This document shows positions 1-8,635 of a stretch of DNA of 64,000 nucleotides, in pieces. The notes under the pieces are model-generated. The model worked only from the letters and a program-made list of their open reading frames with translations. It was not told the DNA's origin and did not search any database. The stretch comes from Nostoc sp. B(2019). Lineage in GTDB: Bacteria > Cyanobacteriota > Cyanobacteriia > Cyanobacteriales > Nostocaceae. A program made the translations under genes and the position numbers. Location: contig NZ_WVID01000019.1 of NCBI RefSeq assembly GCF_010091925.1, positions 62,001-126,000 on the forward strand, read 5' to 3'. Within the stretch, counting starts at the first letter, position 1. Each line of letters opens with the position of its first letter.

Positions 1-962
1 TCAAATAAGAGTAATTGTTCTTCTGGATTCATGCCAATACCTGTATCCTCTACTTCAATCGTTACCCCTTGAACAGTGGAATTGAGGCGAACTTCTACTG
101 ACCCAGCATCGCTGAAGCGAATGGCATTACCAACTAAGTTAGTGATAAGTCGGCGTAGTTCCAGGCGATCGCCTTTAACTCTAACTAAAAAAGCTTCAGT
201 ACCCTCTGTCAAGACAGCTTTGAGACTTAAATGTTTAACATTAGCCAAAGGCATTAGTTCTTGCACTACCTGCTGACATAATTCCCACAGGTCAACCACA
301 AAGAAATCCAACGTTTTGCCTCCAGCTTCATACTGGTAAACTTCTAACAAGGTATCGACCATTGACAACAAAGTTTGGTTACTCTGAGCCATTTGTTCTA
401 AAGATTCACGCATTGCTGATAAGGTATTGCCAAAAACACCTCTTTGCAGCAACTTTAGGAATTGGTCAGCAGCTATCAACGGAGTTCGCAGGTCGTGAGT
501 GAGACGGGTCACAAAATCTTCCCGTCGCTGAATGAGGAATAGTTGTTCGTCCATACTGTGTTTCAGTCTCAACAAAGCCCGCACCCTGGCCAGTAATTCC
601 TTCTTATCTACAGGCTTGCGAATAAATTCATCTGCACCTGCATCTAAACCTTTAACGACACTTGATTTTTCAGAACCTGTCACCAGCAAAATTGGGATAA
701 AAGGTAAGTTTAAGTTGTGCTTAATTTGTCGGGTAACTTCATAGCCATCCATATCCGGCATCACTACATCAAGCAGTACCAAATCAGGAGGAGATTCGGC
801 AATTTTTACCAATGCTTCAGCACCACTGTCGGCTATGATCACGTTGTATCCCTTCAGTTTTAAGGTGACTTGCAGCAAGCGGAGGCTGTCAGCTGAGTCA
901 TCCACCAGCAGAATTCTTTGGTTTCTTTGTTCTGAAGTTATATTCCAAGATAAAGTGTTCAT
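1..962 (-). CDS. Hybrid response regulator/histidine kinase, C-terminus beyond the window
   Basis: The minus-strand frame is open from an ATG at 962 to the window edge, giving 320 residues. The N-terminal 120 residues form a receiver domain (LLVDDSADS start, phosphoacceptor Asp in LLDVVMPDMDG, a later K-P pair). A HisKA segment follows with the phospho-His in FVTRLTHDLRTPL, then the start of a HATPase domain with its N box (LITNLVGNAIRFSD) and G1 box (VEDTGIGM). The receiver-then-kinase order without a membrane segment points to a soluble phosphorelay protein. It is divergent from the NarL-type regulator at 1703, which could be a partner. The signal is unknown. Confidence 0.85.
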   Translation of the reverse strand, partial: MNTLSWNITSEQRNQRILLVDDSADSLRLLQVTLKLKGYNVIIADSGAEALVKIAESPPDLVLLDVVMPDMDGYEVTRQIKHNLNLPFIPILLVTGSEKSSVVKGLDAGADEFIRKPVDKKELLARVRALLRLKHSMDEQLFLIQRREDFVTRLTHDLRTPLIAADQFLKLLQRGVFGNTLSAMRESLEQMAQSNQTLLSMVDTLLEVYQYEAGGKTLDFFVVDLWELCQQVVQELMPLANVKHLSLKAVLTEGTEAFLVRVKGDRLELRRLITNLVGNAIRFSDAGSVEVRLNSTVQGVTIEVEDTGIGMNPEEQLLLF

Positions 963-1699
963 AAAATGCCTTTGATAAACCTAATTTCTTTTGAGTAGAG
1001 AAATAGAGTAATAAAGCTAAATTTCGTTGTCAAAAGTGTATTTTCAAGCGCCATGCTAACCACTACGCAGCGATGAAGATTCATCAGATTTTTCTAAAAC
1101 TCAAGGCACTGGTAAATATAATTACTAATTCGTAATACTCGCCTCCGACAAGAAGCAAACTACGTAATTGGTAATTAAGAAACTGGTTATAGTCTCCCAT
1201 CTCTACAGGTCACAACCTTATGATTGAGGTCTAAATTCCCATGCATAACGTAATTACGAATTTTTAATCTGGCTATGTTATGTGTAAGAGCCAGGTTTCT
1301 CGCTTAGAGATAAGCTACATCCTCCTGTAAGTGTGATGTGGACACAAGTCAGAATAAACTGTATTGGTTTCAGTTTAACTTCGGTGCTTTTATATTTTTT
1401 TATACTTTAGGAAGATTTTTTCAGAGAATTTTCAGATTAAACGATGTCCATTTTGAACACTGGAGCTTTTTCAACAGCCAGTTGAGATATGTAGCCTTTG
1501 ATATATGAACTTTTCAACCAATACTGTAAAAACTACTGGTTTCAACCTGGATGAGGTTTAATAACATTGAAATGCCGCTTTCCATCTCAATAGCTACATA
1601 TTGGCTACTTAGCTAAAATTTTTCGTCCAATGGAGTAATCCTTTCCTTGAAACCATATTCGACAGTTAAAAAAGTATAGTTACCAAGCTGCTGAGGTAA
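963..1699. other. Divergent intergenic region, no gene seen
   Basis: This 737-bp stretch separates two divergent signalling genes. It is AT-rich, with several short inverted motifs based on CGTAATTACG and TAATTCGTAAT around 1115-1260. No convincing ORF or RNA gene was seen. It must hold both promoters, but none could be placed with confidence. Confidence 0.5.
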
Positions 1700-1702
1700 A
1701 TG

Positions 1703-2422
1703 ATGGTAGATATTCGAGTAGCAATTATTGAAGACCATAGCTTAACGCGGATTGGGATGCGTAGTTCTCTCAACGAGCAGGAAGGTATTCAAGTCGTGGG
1801 TGATGAAGCTACAGCGTCCAATGGGTTAAAACTGCTCCAAAGTACAAAACCAGACATAGCGATCGTTGATATTGGCTTGCCGGATAGGGACGGAATATGG
1901 CTGGTGCAGCAGTTTCGGGAATCTCTAGTGTCGGAAACAGCAGCACAGACTAAAGTCATGATGCTTACTTCGTTTGCCAAAGAGCAGATGGTACTGGCAG
2001 CGTTTGCAGCCGGGGCAGACTCTTATTGTGTGAAGACAATTAAGTTCGAGTTGTTGCTAGAAGCGCTGCATATCACCCATGAAGGTCAGTCTTGGATTGA
2101 TCCAGCGATCGCTCGTATCGTTCTCAAGCATACTCGTCAAGGAGCAGCAGCAGCGGTAAAACCGAATGCTACTCAAACGGTGACGATCTCTGCAATTGAC
2201 CCAGAGCAAGCAAGCATTCTACAAGCAGACCCACTGACAAATCGGGAGCTGGAAGTCTTAGAGTTAATTGTCCAAGGCTATAGCAATAACGAGATTGCCC
2301 AGAAACTCTATCTCAGCTTGGGAAGTGTAAAAGTATATGTGCGTGGAGTTTTGAACAAGCTTTGTGCAAGCGATCGCACCCAAGCAGCTGTATTAGCGTT
2401 GCGGGCTGGTTTGCTCAATTGA
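1703..2422 (+). CDS. NarL/LuxR-type response regulator
   Basis: The protein has 239 residues. The receiver domain has acidic residues in IIEDH, the phosphoacceptor Asp in IVDIGLPDRDG and a Lys in CVKTIK. The C-terminal LuxR-type helix-turn-helix begins at LTNRELEVLELIVQG and contains NNEIAQKLYLSLGSVKVYV. Two ATGs sit side by side at 1700 and 1703. The GAGG at 1693 is better spaced for the second, so 1703 was chosen. The gene is divergent from the hybrid kinase, so a phosphorelay link is plausible. A short stem-loop follows the stop. Targets are unknown. Confidence 0.88.
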   Translation: MVDIRVAIIEDHSLTRIGMRSSLNEQEGIQVVGDEATASNGLKLLQSTKPDIAIVDIGLPDRDGIWLVQQFRESLVSETAAQTKVMMLTSFAKEQMVLAAFAAGADSYCVKTIKFELLLEALHITHEGQSWIDPAIARIVLKHTRQGAAAAVKPNATQTVTISAIDPEQASILQADPLTNRELEVLELIVQGYSNNEIAQKLYLSLGSVKVYVRGVLNKLCASDRTQAAVLALRAGLLN

Positions 2423-2425
2423 AGT

Positions 2426-2451
2426 CACTGTACAGAAGCAACTGTACAGTG
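2426..2451 (+). terminator. Stem-loop after the NarL-type gene
   Basis: A perfect 9-bp inverted repeat (CACTGTACA and its complement, 8-nt loop) starts four bases after the stop. It has no strong T run, so it is a weak terminator candidate. The equally weak alternative is a transcription block between convergent genes. Confidence 0.4.
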
Positions 2452-2498
2452 CTTGGTTATTAACTTGAGAGGGGAGCAATATCTACGACGGGCTACGC

Positions 2499-3407
2499 CT
2501 ATGCACAGGAGTGACCCAGGAGAATCGCCTGCATAATACCAACTTGCGTTGTATACAGGGATTTTCCGCTACCACTCTCTAAATCGAAATAAGTAGCAAA
2601 TCGTCGTAGTTTCCCCGTCGTCAATTGCAGCAAATAATCAAATGCTTCCGCAGCAACTCGCTGGTTAATGCTCAAGGACTGGCTATTGAGCAAGGCCATT
2701 TGTTCACAGGACAAGTTGTTGTCTGCCAACTCTTCTGGTTGTGAAACCAGTAGGTCGGGTTGCTGTATAGTTGGCGCAGGTAAGCGAAAGCAGCCTAAAG
2801 CCTCGAAATCATAGTCATTGGGGTTAGTAGACAGATGAGAACCTAATAGTACCTGACCACTACGCTTGGAGTTACCGCAATCCAAATGCCAAATGTGAGG
2901 CGCAGGGCGGTGAGTGTTGTGCTGAAGTACTTGGGTAATTGACTCTCTAGCTTTGGCATTATCTACGCAAGCAGTGACAACAATCAGCGTATTGTAACTG
3001 GGGACAATCCATTCGGGTTGGAAAGGTTGAGCGATCGCTGTAACTTCCATCTTCCAAGCCAGGGAGTAGCGCAGCGCCAGGGTTTTGGCTTTGTTGAGTC
3101 CGATTTCTGCATCACAGAAGCACTGGCGTAAAACGTTAGCTGACTCAACACGATCCGGGTCAACAAAGTAGAGTTTCACCTGTTTACCTTGCTGAGAAAG
3201 AACTCTACCTAACCGAACCAAAGAAGGAGCCAACCAAGAACCAGTACCGCCGCACCCAACTAGCCATAGTTCTATCTTCGAGTAGTTGACAGTCACGACA
3301 GGAGAAGCATTTGCCAAATCAAGATTTAGCTCCATAGTACGGTTGGTTAAGTTAATACAGTTATCCGTGAGGGAACAGACATTTGCTAAATTGAAATTCA
3401 CCTCCAT
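2499..3407 (-). CDS. PRTRC system ThiF-family (E1-like) protein
   Basis: This 302-residue Rossmann-fold protein resembles the E1/ThiF adenylyltransferases that activate ubiquitin-like proteins. Visible motifs are the ATP-binding GCGGTGS at 51-57, the VDPDRVESANVLRQ stretch near 82-95 (equivalent to the D..NLNRQ signature) and the C-x-D-N motif at 147-150. A Cys at 177 (LDCGN) could take part in thioester transfer, but this is inference. A GGAG six bases upstream supports the start at 3407. The first 24 residues look like a copy of the next stretch (MEVNFNLAN versus MELNLDLAN). It is the last gene of the operon and overlaps protein A by ten bases. Confidence 0.85.
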   Translation of the reverse strand: MEVNFNLANVCSLTDNCINLTNRTMELNLDLANASPVVTVNYSKIELWLVGCGGTGSWLAPSLVRLGRVLSQQGKQVKLYFVDPDRVESANVLRQCFCDAEIGLNKAKTLALRYSLAWKMEVTAIAQPFQPEWIVPSYNTLIVVTACVDNAKARESITQVLQHNTHRPAPHIWHLDCGNSKRSGQVLLGSHLSTNPNDYDFEALGCFRLPAPTIQQPDLLVSQPEELADNNLSCEQMALLNSQSLSINQRVAAEAFDYLLQLTTGKLRRFATYFDLESGSGKSLYTTQVGIMQAILLGHSCA

Positions 3408-4090
3408 AGCTTCTCCATCACATTTACAGGCGATACATCGGTACTGTAAAATTTGCAGCCAGATGAAAGTGAGACATCAACCATAAAAAAGTCTCGGTCG
3501 ATGTCAAACACTGCTCTAGCAGGTACATCCCAACAGTGGCGAAACAGTCCAACCCGGATTTTAATCTCTGGTTTCAGGGTATTAACTCTACCTAGTACTC
3601 CATAAATGCGAAAGCCAGATTCGTCAGCATTATCGGTGCTAGAGAAAAAGGCAGGTAAGGAACCGTGGGAATGGATGTCTACAGCCGCTTTCTGGTGGGA
3701 AGAGTCACTGCCAGAATGAGTTGGCTGGCAGCTAGTTGGAGTTTGAATTTGCTCTGGGACTTGTAAATCCCAGTCTGCATCAGCACAGTGGAGGTGAAAG
3801 AGAATTTCATGAAATTGATTGCCAGCTTGATAACTCGACCGCCACATTTCCAGTAGTAGCGGTTTGGGAATTAAGGGAGTGACTTTGAGATAAGATGTTA
3901 GGTGAGGTAGCCCTTTGATAGTTTGGGAACACAAGCAAATAGGCATTAATACCTCTATGCCAGGACGAATGGCTCTAGCAAAGATGCCATTTCCGGCATA
4001 AAGGTACTCTAGTCCACTACTGGTGTGTGTTGGCAGAGATGAAGTTGTGATAATTTTGTAACCAATAATACCTTCAAGCAATGGGTTCAT
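3398..4090 (-). CDS. PRTRC system protein A, JAMM/JAB peptidase-like
   Basis: The protein has 230 residues, starting at MNPLLEG, with a purine-rich site upstream. The frame is open further, to 4144, but that extension has no homology-like character. A JAMM zinc-peptidase signature is intact: H140-x-H142, seven residues, S150-x-x-D153. JAMM enzymes cleave isopeptide or peptide bonds after ubiquitin-like domains, so in this operon it is the expected processing or deconjugating enzyme. It overlaps the E2-like gene upstream by 17 bases and ThiF downstream by ten, which suggests translational coupling. Assignment to PRTRC protein A rests on position and motif. Confidence 0.8.
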   Translation of the reverse strand: MNPLLEGIIGYKIITTSSLPTHTSSGLEYLYAGNGIFARAIRPGIEVLMPICLCSQTIKGLPHLTSYLKVTPLIPKPLLLEMWRSSYQAGNQFHEILFHLHCADADWDLQVPEQIQTPTSCQPTHSGSDSSHQKAAVDIHSHGSLPAFFSSTDNADESGFRIYGVLGRVNTLKPEIKIRVGLFRHCWDVPARAVFDIDRDFFMVDVSLSSGCKFYSTDVSPVNVMEKLWR

Positions 4091-4832
4091 CGAGGATTTC
4101 CTGCACAAGCATAGCGACACTTTTCTGATTGCCGATAGGCACAAAATCAGATACAGGATAGGTTGCGCGTCTACATCTTTTGTGCAGTTTTAGAAGTTGC
4201 TGGCGAACATCCTTGCGGTATTTTTGTGATTTACTTATTGTTAAGTGGTTAGTGAAAATACTAGAAATAAACAAATTCCAAGCATGGTTAATTGATAGAC
4301 CATTAGCAGCAGGTGGTTCGTTCACTCCCCAGCAAATCTGTCCAGAACTGTAGACATTGGGTAGTGGCACATGAAAAGCTTCTGCTTGAGGAGTAAACTC
4401 CTGTTCTTGAATTGCCCAAACCCAATATTTTAATCCCTTGCCCACAAACACCATTGCAGGTAGTGGAACGGTTAAAGATCCAAGTTCATCGCAATTGATT
4501 GTATGAGTGGCTGGTGGGATAAATTTTACCAAATATGTGTCTGTACTGCCCGTACCCCAGCGCACAATTCCTGGTTCCATCCAACCAGTATCAATTGGTT
4601 CATTGCTAAAAGCAATTCTCAGGGCTGCCGGTGAGATACATTTGTAAATATGAGCATCGGCAATTTCTTTGTCTCGGTGGTGGAAGATGTAAATGCCATC
4701 CAAAAACAGCAATTCTGCTTGAATTACTGGAGATTTTCGGGGAGGGTCTGCCAAAATTGCTCGTAGAATTTCGCTGGATAGAATTGGTGTCGATGTAACG
4801 TCGATTAACGTGGTTTCAATGCTTGTTTCCAT
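4074..4832 (-). CDS. PRTRC system protein B, E2-like
   Basis: This 252-residue protein starts at METSIETT. A longer frame to 4880 lacks support. The segment PLPNVYSSGQICWG at 157-169 resembles the E2 active-site region (HPN...G.ICL), with Cys167 as the candidate catalytic residue. Families described as prokaryotic E2-like proteins include PRTRC protein B. With the E1-like, JAMM and ubiquitin-like neighbours it would complete a conjugation pathway. It overlaps protein F by 28 bases and protein A by 17. Conjugating activity is inferred, not shown. Confidence 0.78.
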   Translation of the reverse strand: METSIETTLIDVTSTPILSSEILRAILADPPRKSPVIQAELLFLDGIYIFHHRDKEIADAHIYKCISPAALRIAFSNEPIDTGWMEPGIVRWGTGSTDTYLVKFIPPATHTINCDELGSLTVPLPAMVFVGKGLKYWVWAIQEQEFTPQAEAFHVPLPNVYSSGQICWGVNEPPAANGLSINHAWNLFISSIFTNHLTISKSQKYRKDVRQQLLKLHKRCRRATYPVSDFVPIGNQKSVAMLVQEILDEPIA

Positions 4833-5629
4833 AGTTTTAGTAGGATTTGAGCATGAGGTTTTAAGTCTGCTTCTAGCCAATCAATTAAGTTGGCTGCACA
4901 GTTCAGCATTCGGTTTGCTTGCTGCCATTTTCTGGTGAGCAAATCAATAGATGCTTTTGACCAAGGTAAAAAGGTGCGGTCAGGTTGGTAGTAATAATCG
5001 TCTGTGTACTCGTCCAACCAAAGGTTTTTAGTTTCATGGTCTAGCAGCTTTAAAGTTAAAGGCAGAAACTTTAAAGGATTATCTAAGTGATGACACTGCT
5101 GTTTCAGTTTTTTGTGGTCAATTTTGTCTGGATGGTCGATGTCACTGTACGTAATTTCGTAAATTGCAAATTCACTATCAAACCAGTCGCTACCTTCTGG
5201 GTGTATGTCATCGAGCCAACGGCGACTGTCATGGCTAAAAGGTAAAAGTAGTTGCCAACCATCTTTGAGATGTTCAATTTCTCCATCCATTGTCCAGTCA
5301 ATACCCATTGGGGTAATAGGAATGCTATGCAATCTTTGTTCATAGGCTGTTTCTACAGTCCAGTGAGATAACGGAAACAGATGAGTGTAAATCAGTACAA
5401 TGAATTCCAGTTCTCTGGGACTATGGCAATCTACATCTGTAGGTGGGTAAATAGGAGCTTGGCTGGCTTTCCATTCGGTAGGGAAGTATTGCTGATACAG
5501 TGCTAGTAAGGAGTAAATGTTGAGTTGGGTTTCCAGATAATCGAGTGATTCTGTGGCATCTAAGGTAAATTGGCACTGATAAAGACTATAAATTGCCTCT
5601 GCCATGCTGAGGGGTACGAGGTGAGACAT
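4805..5629 (-). CDS. PRTRC system protein F-like
   Basis: This 274-residue protein is rich in Trp, Tyr, Leu and acidic residues and has no signal peptide or membrane helix. No catalytic motif was recognised. It is placed as PRTRC protein F because of its size and its position between proteins C and B in an otherwise canonical cassette. The 3' end overlaps the E2-like gene by 28 bases, so it is surely part of the operon. Its function is unknown for the whole family. Confidence 0.6.
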   Translation of the reverse strand: MSHLVPLSMAEAIYSLYQCQFTLDATESLDYLETQLNIYSLLALYQQYFPTEWKASQAPIYPPTDVDCHSPRELEFIVLIYTHLFPLSHWTVETAYEQRLHSIPITPMGIDWTMDGEIEHLKDGWQLLLPFSHDSRRWLDDIHPEGSDWFDSEFAIYEITYSDIDHPDKIDHKKLKQQCHHLDNPLKFLPLTLKLLDHETKNLWLDEYTDDYYYQPDRTFLPWSKASIDLLTRKWQQANRMLNCAANLIDWLEADLKPHAQILLKLWKQALKPR

Positions 5630-5775
5630 ACTTTGTACAACTCGTTATTATGAGGGTTGGAATTAAAGAAGAGATGCAGGTAGGGTATGGGGTCTACTTC
5701 AGCCGAAATGCAAACTGCTGTAATTTGGACAATAATTTACCCCTCAAGTCAATTTCCAACCCTTTTTGTCAGCAC

Positions 5776-6213
5776 TCAAAAACCTTCAGGGATAACGCTA
5801 GATGTAGGAGTGCAGGCTATTAGGGATTTTAGGGTTTGGTTGAGTGACTCAGAAAATTCTGTCCCAGATGCGATCGCCTCTTCAATCTGGGCTGATAGCT
5901 GTGCTGCATTTTGCCAGTCAATTCCAGTGATGATCTGACGTTGACGCATTTGGTAGCACATTTGGACTGCGGGGTTGATTTCTTCAGGAGCGACTATCAG
6001 GCAATCTAGAGGAGAAGTACCTTTTTTACCGGGCTTCTTGATGATATGAATGGGTTCTCCTGGTTTACGCTCAATGTCTGCGTTTGCCAGTTCAGCACAA
6101 AGAGGAGTAAAGGCATCCCGTAGTAATTGGTCATTAATGGCGATCGCTTCTGGAATCCAGTGTTGTTGACCTTCGTAGATAACAAGTAATTTGTTACTAT
6201 TTGTAGTAGTCAT
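5776..6213 (-). CDS. PRTRC system protein C, ubiquitin-like domain with C-terminal extension
   Basis: The protein has 145 residues. The first 65 match the pattern of PRTRC protein C, a predicted beta-grasp ubiquitin-like domain: LLRDAFTPLCAELANADIERK at 30-50, then IHIIKKPGKKG at 55-65. As recalled, family members usually end at a similar G-x-K-G. Here about 80 more residues follow, with a helical segment around 85-130. That leaves a plausible cleavage point for the neighbouring JAMM peptidase, but this is inference. The start lies five bases after the preceding gene. A 146-bp gap separates it from protein F. Confidence 0.68.
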   Translation of the reverse strand: MTTTNSNKLLVIYEGQQHWIPEAIAINDQLLRDAFTPLCAELANADIERKPGEPIHIIKKPGKKGTSPLDCLIVAPEEINPAVQMCYQMRQRQIITGIDWQNAAQLSAQIEEAIASGTEFSESLNQTLKSLIACTPTSSVIPEGF

Positions 6214-6218
6214 GGCAT

Positions 6219-6863
6219 TTAAAACAGGGAAATTTGCGTAGTATTACTGGCTGGTTTAGTAATATCTGAGCTAGCAGTTTCAGTGCGAATTGGAGTTTGG
6301 GTAGTGGGCGGTTTATTGGTTTTGACAGCTTTAGTCTGGGCTATATTCCGGCGAATTTGGCGATTAGGAAAATCGGCTTTCAGTTCGTCCAGTAGTTGAA
6401 CAATTGCAGGTGGTAAATCACCGAGTTCTTCTTGATTAAGCATGGTAACTACAGGGAAATCACCGTGACTGCTAGCAGCAATCATTACAGGTCTATCTCC
6501 TGTTTGTTGTGTAGGTAGTAAAGTGATGACAATTTGAACTTTGCATTGCTCAAAAATAAATGGTTCTAGTTGATTTACCTTGTTGGTAGCAAATGTTTCT
6601 ATGTCATCGTCATCTAACTGATGAGAGTCGATTTCATCTTCGGCGTAGCTATTCTCATCACTTACTGGTTCTAAAAGTTGTAAAAAGTTAGCTTTACCTG
6701 CACGCAAGCGTTCCCTGTCAAATAGCAATCCTAAAGCTTGGAATTGTTCTTCAGCAGTGGTTTTTCCCTGTTGTTCTGAAATGTAAGATTTTAAGGTTTC
6801 AGATGTAACAGTGAGGTTGGCTTTGACAATGGCCTGTTCTGGTGTTAGCCATTTTGCGGTCAT
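6219..6863 (-). CDS. PRTRC system protein E-like
   Basis: This 214-residue protein is first in the operon. A central segment (VQIVITLLPTQQ, then LGDLPPAIVQLLDEL) resembles the beta-strand and acidic-helix pattern of PRTRC protein E. The N-terminal 100 residues are acidic, and the C-terminal 50 are low-complexity and rich in Thr, Pro and Asn. The start at 6863 is followed immediately by the ubiquitin-like gene with a five-base gap. The canonical PRTRC ParB homologue is not next to it. Function unknown. Confidence 0.6.
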   Translation of the reverse strand: MTAKWLTPEQAIVKANLTVTSETLKSYISEQQGKTTAEEQFQALGLLFDRERLRAGKANFLQLLEPVSDENSYAEDEIDSHQLDDDDIETFATNKVNQLEPFIFEQCKVQIVITLLPTQQTGDRPVMIAASSHGDFPVVTMLNQEELGDLPPAIVQLLDELKADFPNRQIRRNIAQTKAVKTNKPPTTQTPIRTETASSDITKPASNTTQISLF

Positions 6864-6985
6864 AGCTTTTTTGGCCTTGTTAACTGGTGTGCAAGCGGTT
6901 GTGGCGGTAGCCAGAAGTAAAAACTGTTTTTGAGAGTAGGTACTGCTAGACTAAAAGATATCCCCTTTGCTTTTCTTCGGGAGCC

Positions 6986-7549
6986 ATGTCTACGGTAATT
7001 ACCCAATCCCTGACTCTGGAGGAGTTTCTCAAGCTACCAGAAACGAAGCCTGCAAGCGTTTACATTAATGGTGAGATTATTCAAAAACCAATGCCGAAAG
7101 GGAAGCATAGCCGATTACAGTTAAGGTTGTGCAACAGTATCAACGATGTTGCCGAAAGCCTTCATGTTGCTTATGCCTTTCCAGAACTGCGGTGTAGTTT
7201 TGGTATCCGCTCAATAGTACCTGATGTAGCGGTTTTCAACTGGTCGCGTATTCCCTTTGCTGCTGATGGGGAGGCACCCAATGATTTTCTAATTTCTCCA
7301 GACTGGACAATTGAAATTCTTTCTCCTGAACAAAGTTAAAATCGAGTTACAGGCAATATTCTCTATTGTTTAGATCATGGTTGCCAATTAGGTTGGTTGA
7401 TAGACCCAGAAGATCGTTCCATTTTGGTTTTCCGTCCAAATCAACAACCAGAGCTTTTGCAGGGTGATGAGCGTTTACCAGTGTTAGCCGGGATAGACTT
7501 GGAGTTAACTGTTACTCAGGTGTTTGGTTGGCTAAAAATGAGCAGTTAG
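6986..7549 (+). pseudogene. Uma2 (DUF820) nuclease-like gene with in-frame stop
   Basis: Residues 1-117 read as a Uma2-family protein (LTLEEFLKLPETKPASVYINGEI, later PDVAVFNW and WTIEILSPEQS). A TAA at 7337 interrupts the frame. The same frame then continues without shift through the usual C-terminal half (LGWLIDPEDRSI, then VTQVFGWLK) to TAG at 7549. The full length, about 187 residues, fits the family, whose fold is PD-(D/E)XK nuclease-like. One substitution seems to have made the stop. It could be a real pseudogene or a sequencing error. Confidence 0.8.
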
Positions 7550-7665
7550 AGAAACCAGATGAAACACTATTTATTTTAGAAACCAGGCTTAATTCAGTTA
7601 CGTTTGAACATATTTCACTTTCATAGTACCAACCTACTTAAGTATCAAAAAAGAGTTATAAGTAG

Positions 7666-7701
7666 CAGCCAACAAAACAGTAAAATCCCTGCTGTTGGCT
7701 G
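7666..7701 (-). terminator. Terminator of the Gp157-like gene
   Basis: A 9-bp perfect inverted repeat (CAGCCAACA and complement, 18-nt loop) lies just past the stop of the minus-strand gene. On that strand a T run (CTCTTTTTT) follows about 15 bases later. Confidence 0.45.
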
Positions 7702-7722
7702 ATAAATCAGTTAAAGCTATTG

Positions 7723-8301
7723 TTAAGTTAAAAGCGAGTCTTTGAAGTCGTGAATTGTTGTTGCTGTTAAAGCATAGATAACTCGGCGCTTACGCTGGAT
7801 GTGAGTGCCATCTACAGGAATACCTTTCTTCCAAGCAGCAATGATAGCTTTCTTGTCTGCTGAGTAAACAGTCTTTTCTCTGCGGTATTTTGCGGACAAT
7901 TGTTCTGCATCTATCAGCACTTCACAACTTGGCGGGTTTTCTTGAATTGTGATGCGAAGTAAATTACCAATCATTTGCTCAGGTAGAATTCCTGCGGCGG
8001 TTTGTTCTAAAATAGTTTCATCTAATTTTTGTCGCCAGCGTTCTAGTCTTAACAGTGCTGATTGATGTACAGCTTTTAGATGTTCTAGTCGTTGCTTAAT
8101 AGCCACTATTTCAGCATCCAGTTGCAATGCTAATTCTGCTTGGATATCAACAACTTCTTCCTGAACTTCCTGAGTTTCCCAAATAGCGGTGATGATCTCA
8201 GCTTCTTCTTCAGGAGTCTGGCAATTAGTTAGCTGTTCCCAGAGATGAGCAGCAGTTTGGGAAAGTCCTGCTAAGGATTGTTGAGCGAGTGCTAAATTCA
8301 T
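7723..8301 (-). CDS. Siphovirus Gp157-like protein
   Basis: The protein has 192 residues. The ATG at 8301 has GGAG eight bases upstream and was preferred over a GTG at 8310. A long coiled coil spans about 45-115 (QEVQEEVVDIQAELALQLDAEIVAIKQR region). The end carries the family signature KKAIIAAWKKGIPVDG followed by a basic strand. Gp157-family proteins occur in phages and plasmids and are linked to resistance to other phages or to recombination-like gene sets. The exact role here is unknown. It is preceded by a small overlapping-spacing ORF. Confidence 0.75.
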   Translation of the reverse strand: MNLALAQQSLAGLSQTAAHLWEQLTNCQTPEEEAEIITAIWETQEVQEEVVDIQAELALQLDAEIVAIKQRLEHLKAVHQSALLRLERWRQKLDETILEQTAAGILPEQMIGNLLRITIQENPPSCEVLIDAEQLSAKYRREKTVYSADKKAIIAAWKKGIPVDGTHIQRKRRVIYALTATTIHDFKDSLLT

Positions 8302-8303
8302 GA

Positions 8304-8495
8304 TTACCACTCCTCACAAGCTTGGTAGTATTCATATTCAGCTTCAATCTGTTCTAAGATAGCTATAGTGCCTGAATCTAAATTAGTATTGAAAGATAAA
8401 TTGGAAGTGACTTTTTGTGTAGGGTGAAGATTTGAAATGGGAGGAGTAACCAATTGCGCTTTAACTTTAGTGAAAATTGCTGTTAATTGTTGCAT
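8304..8495 (-). CDS. Small hypothetical protein upstream of the Gp157-like gene
   Basis: This 63-residue ORF ends two bases before the Gp157-like start, which suggests one transcript. It is hydrophilic and ends in an acidic, Tyr-rich tail (EAEYEYYQACEEW). No family was recognised. Its coding status rests on spacing only. Confidence 0.5.
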   Translation of the reverse strand: MQQLTAIFTKVKAQLVTPPISNLHPTQKVTSNLSFNTNLDSGTIAILEQIEAEYEYYQACEEW

Positions 8496-8635
8496 TGCTT
8501 TGGTTGTTTAACACCATCAATGTTGGCGCGATAGCGCACCTATCTGTGTTGGTATTCTCCCAAATTTTTAGGAATTAACTTAATTTCAGATTATTGTTAT
8601 TTTGTCAATGTCAAGCGTTAAAACTACAAATAGAT

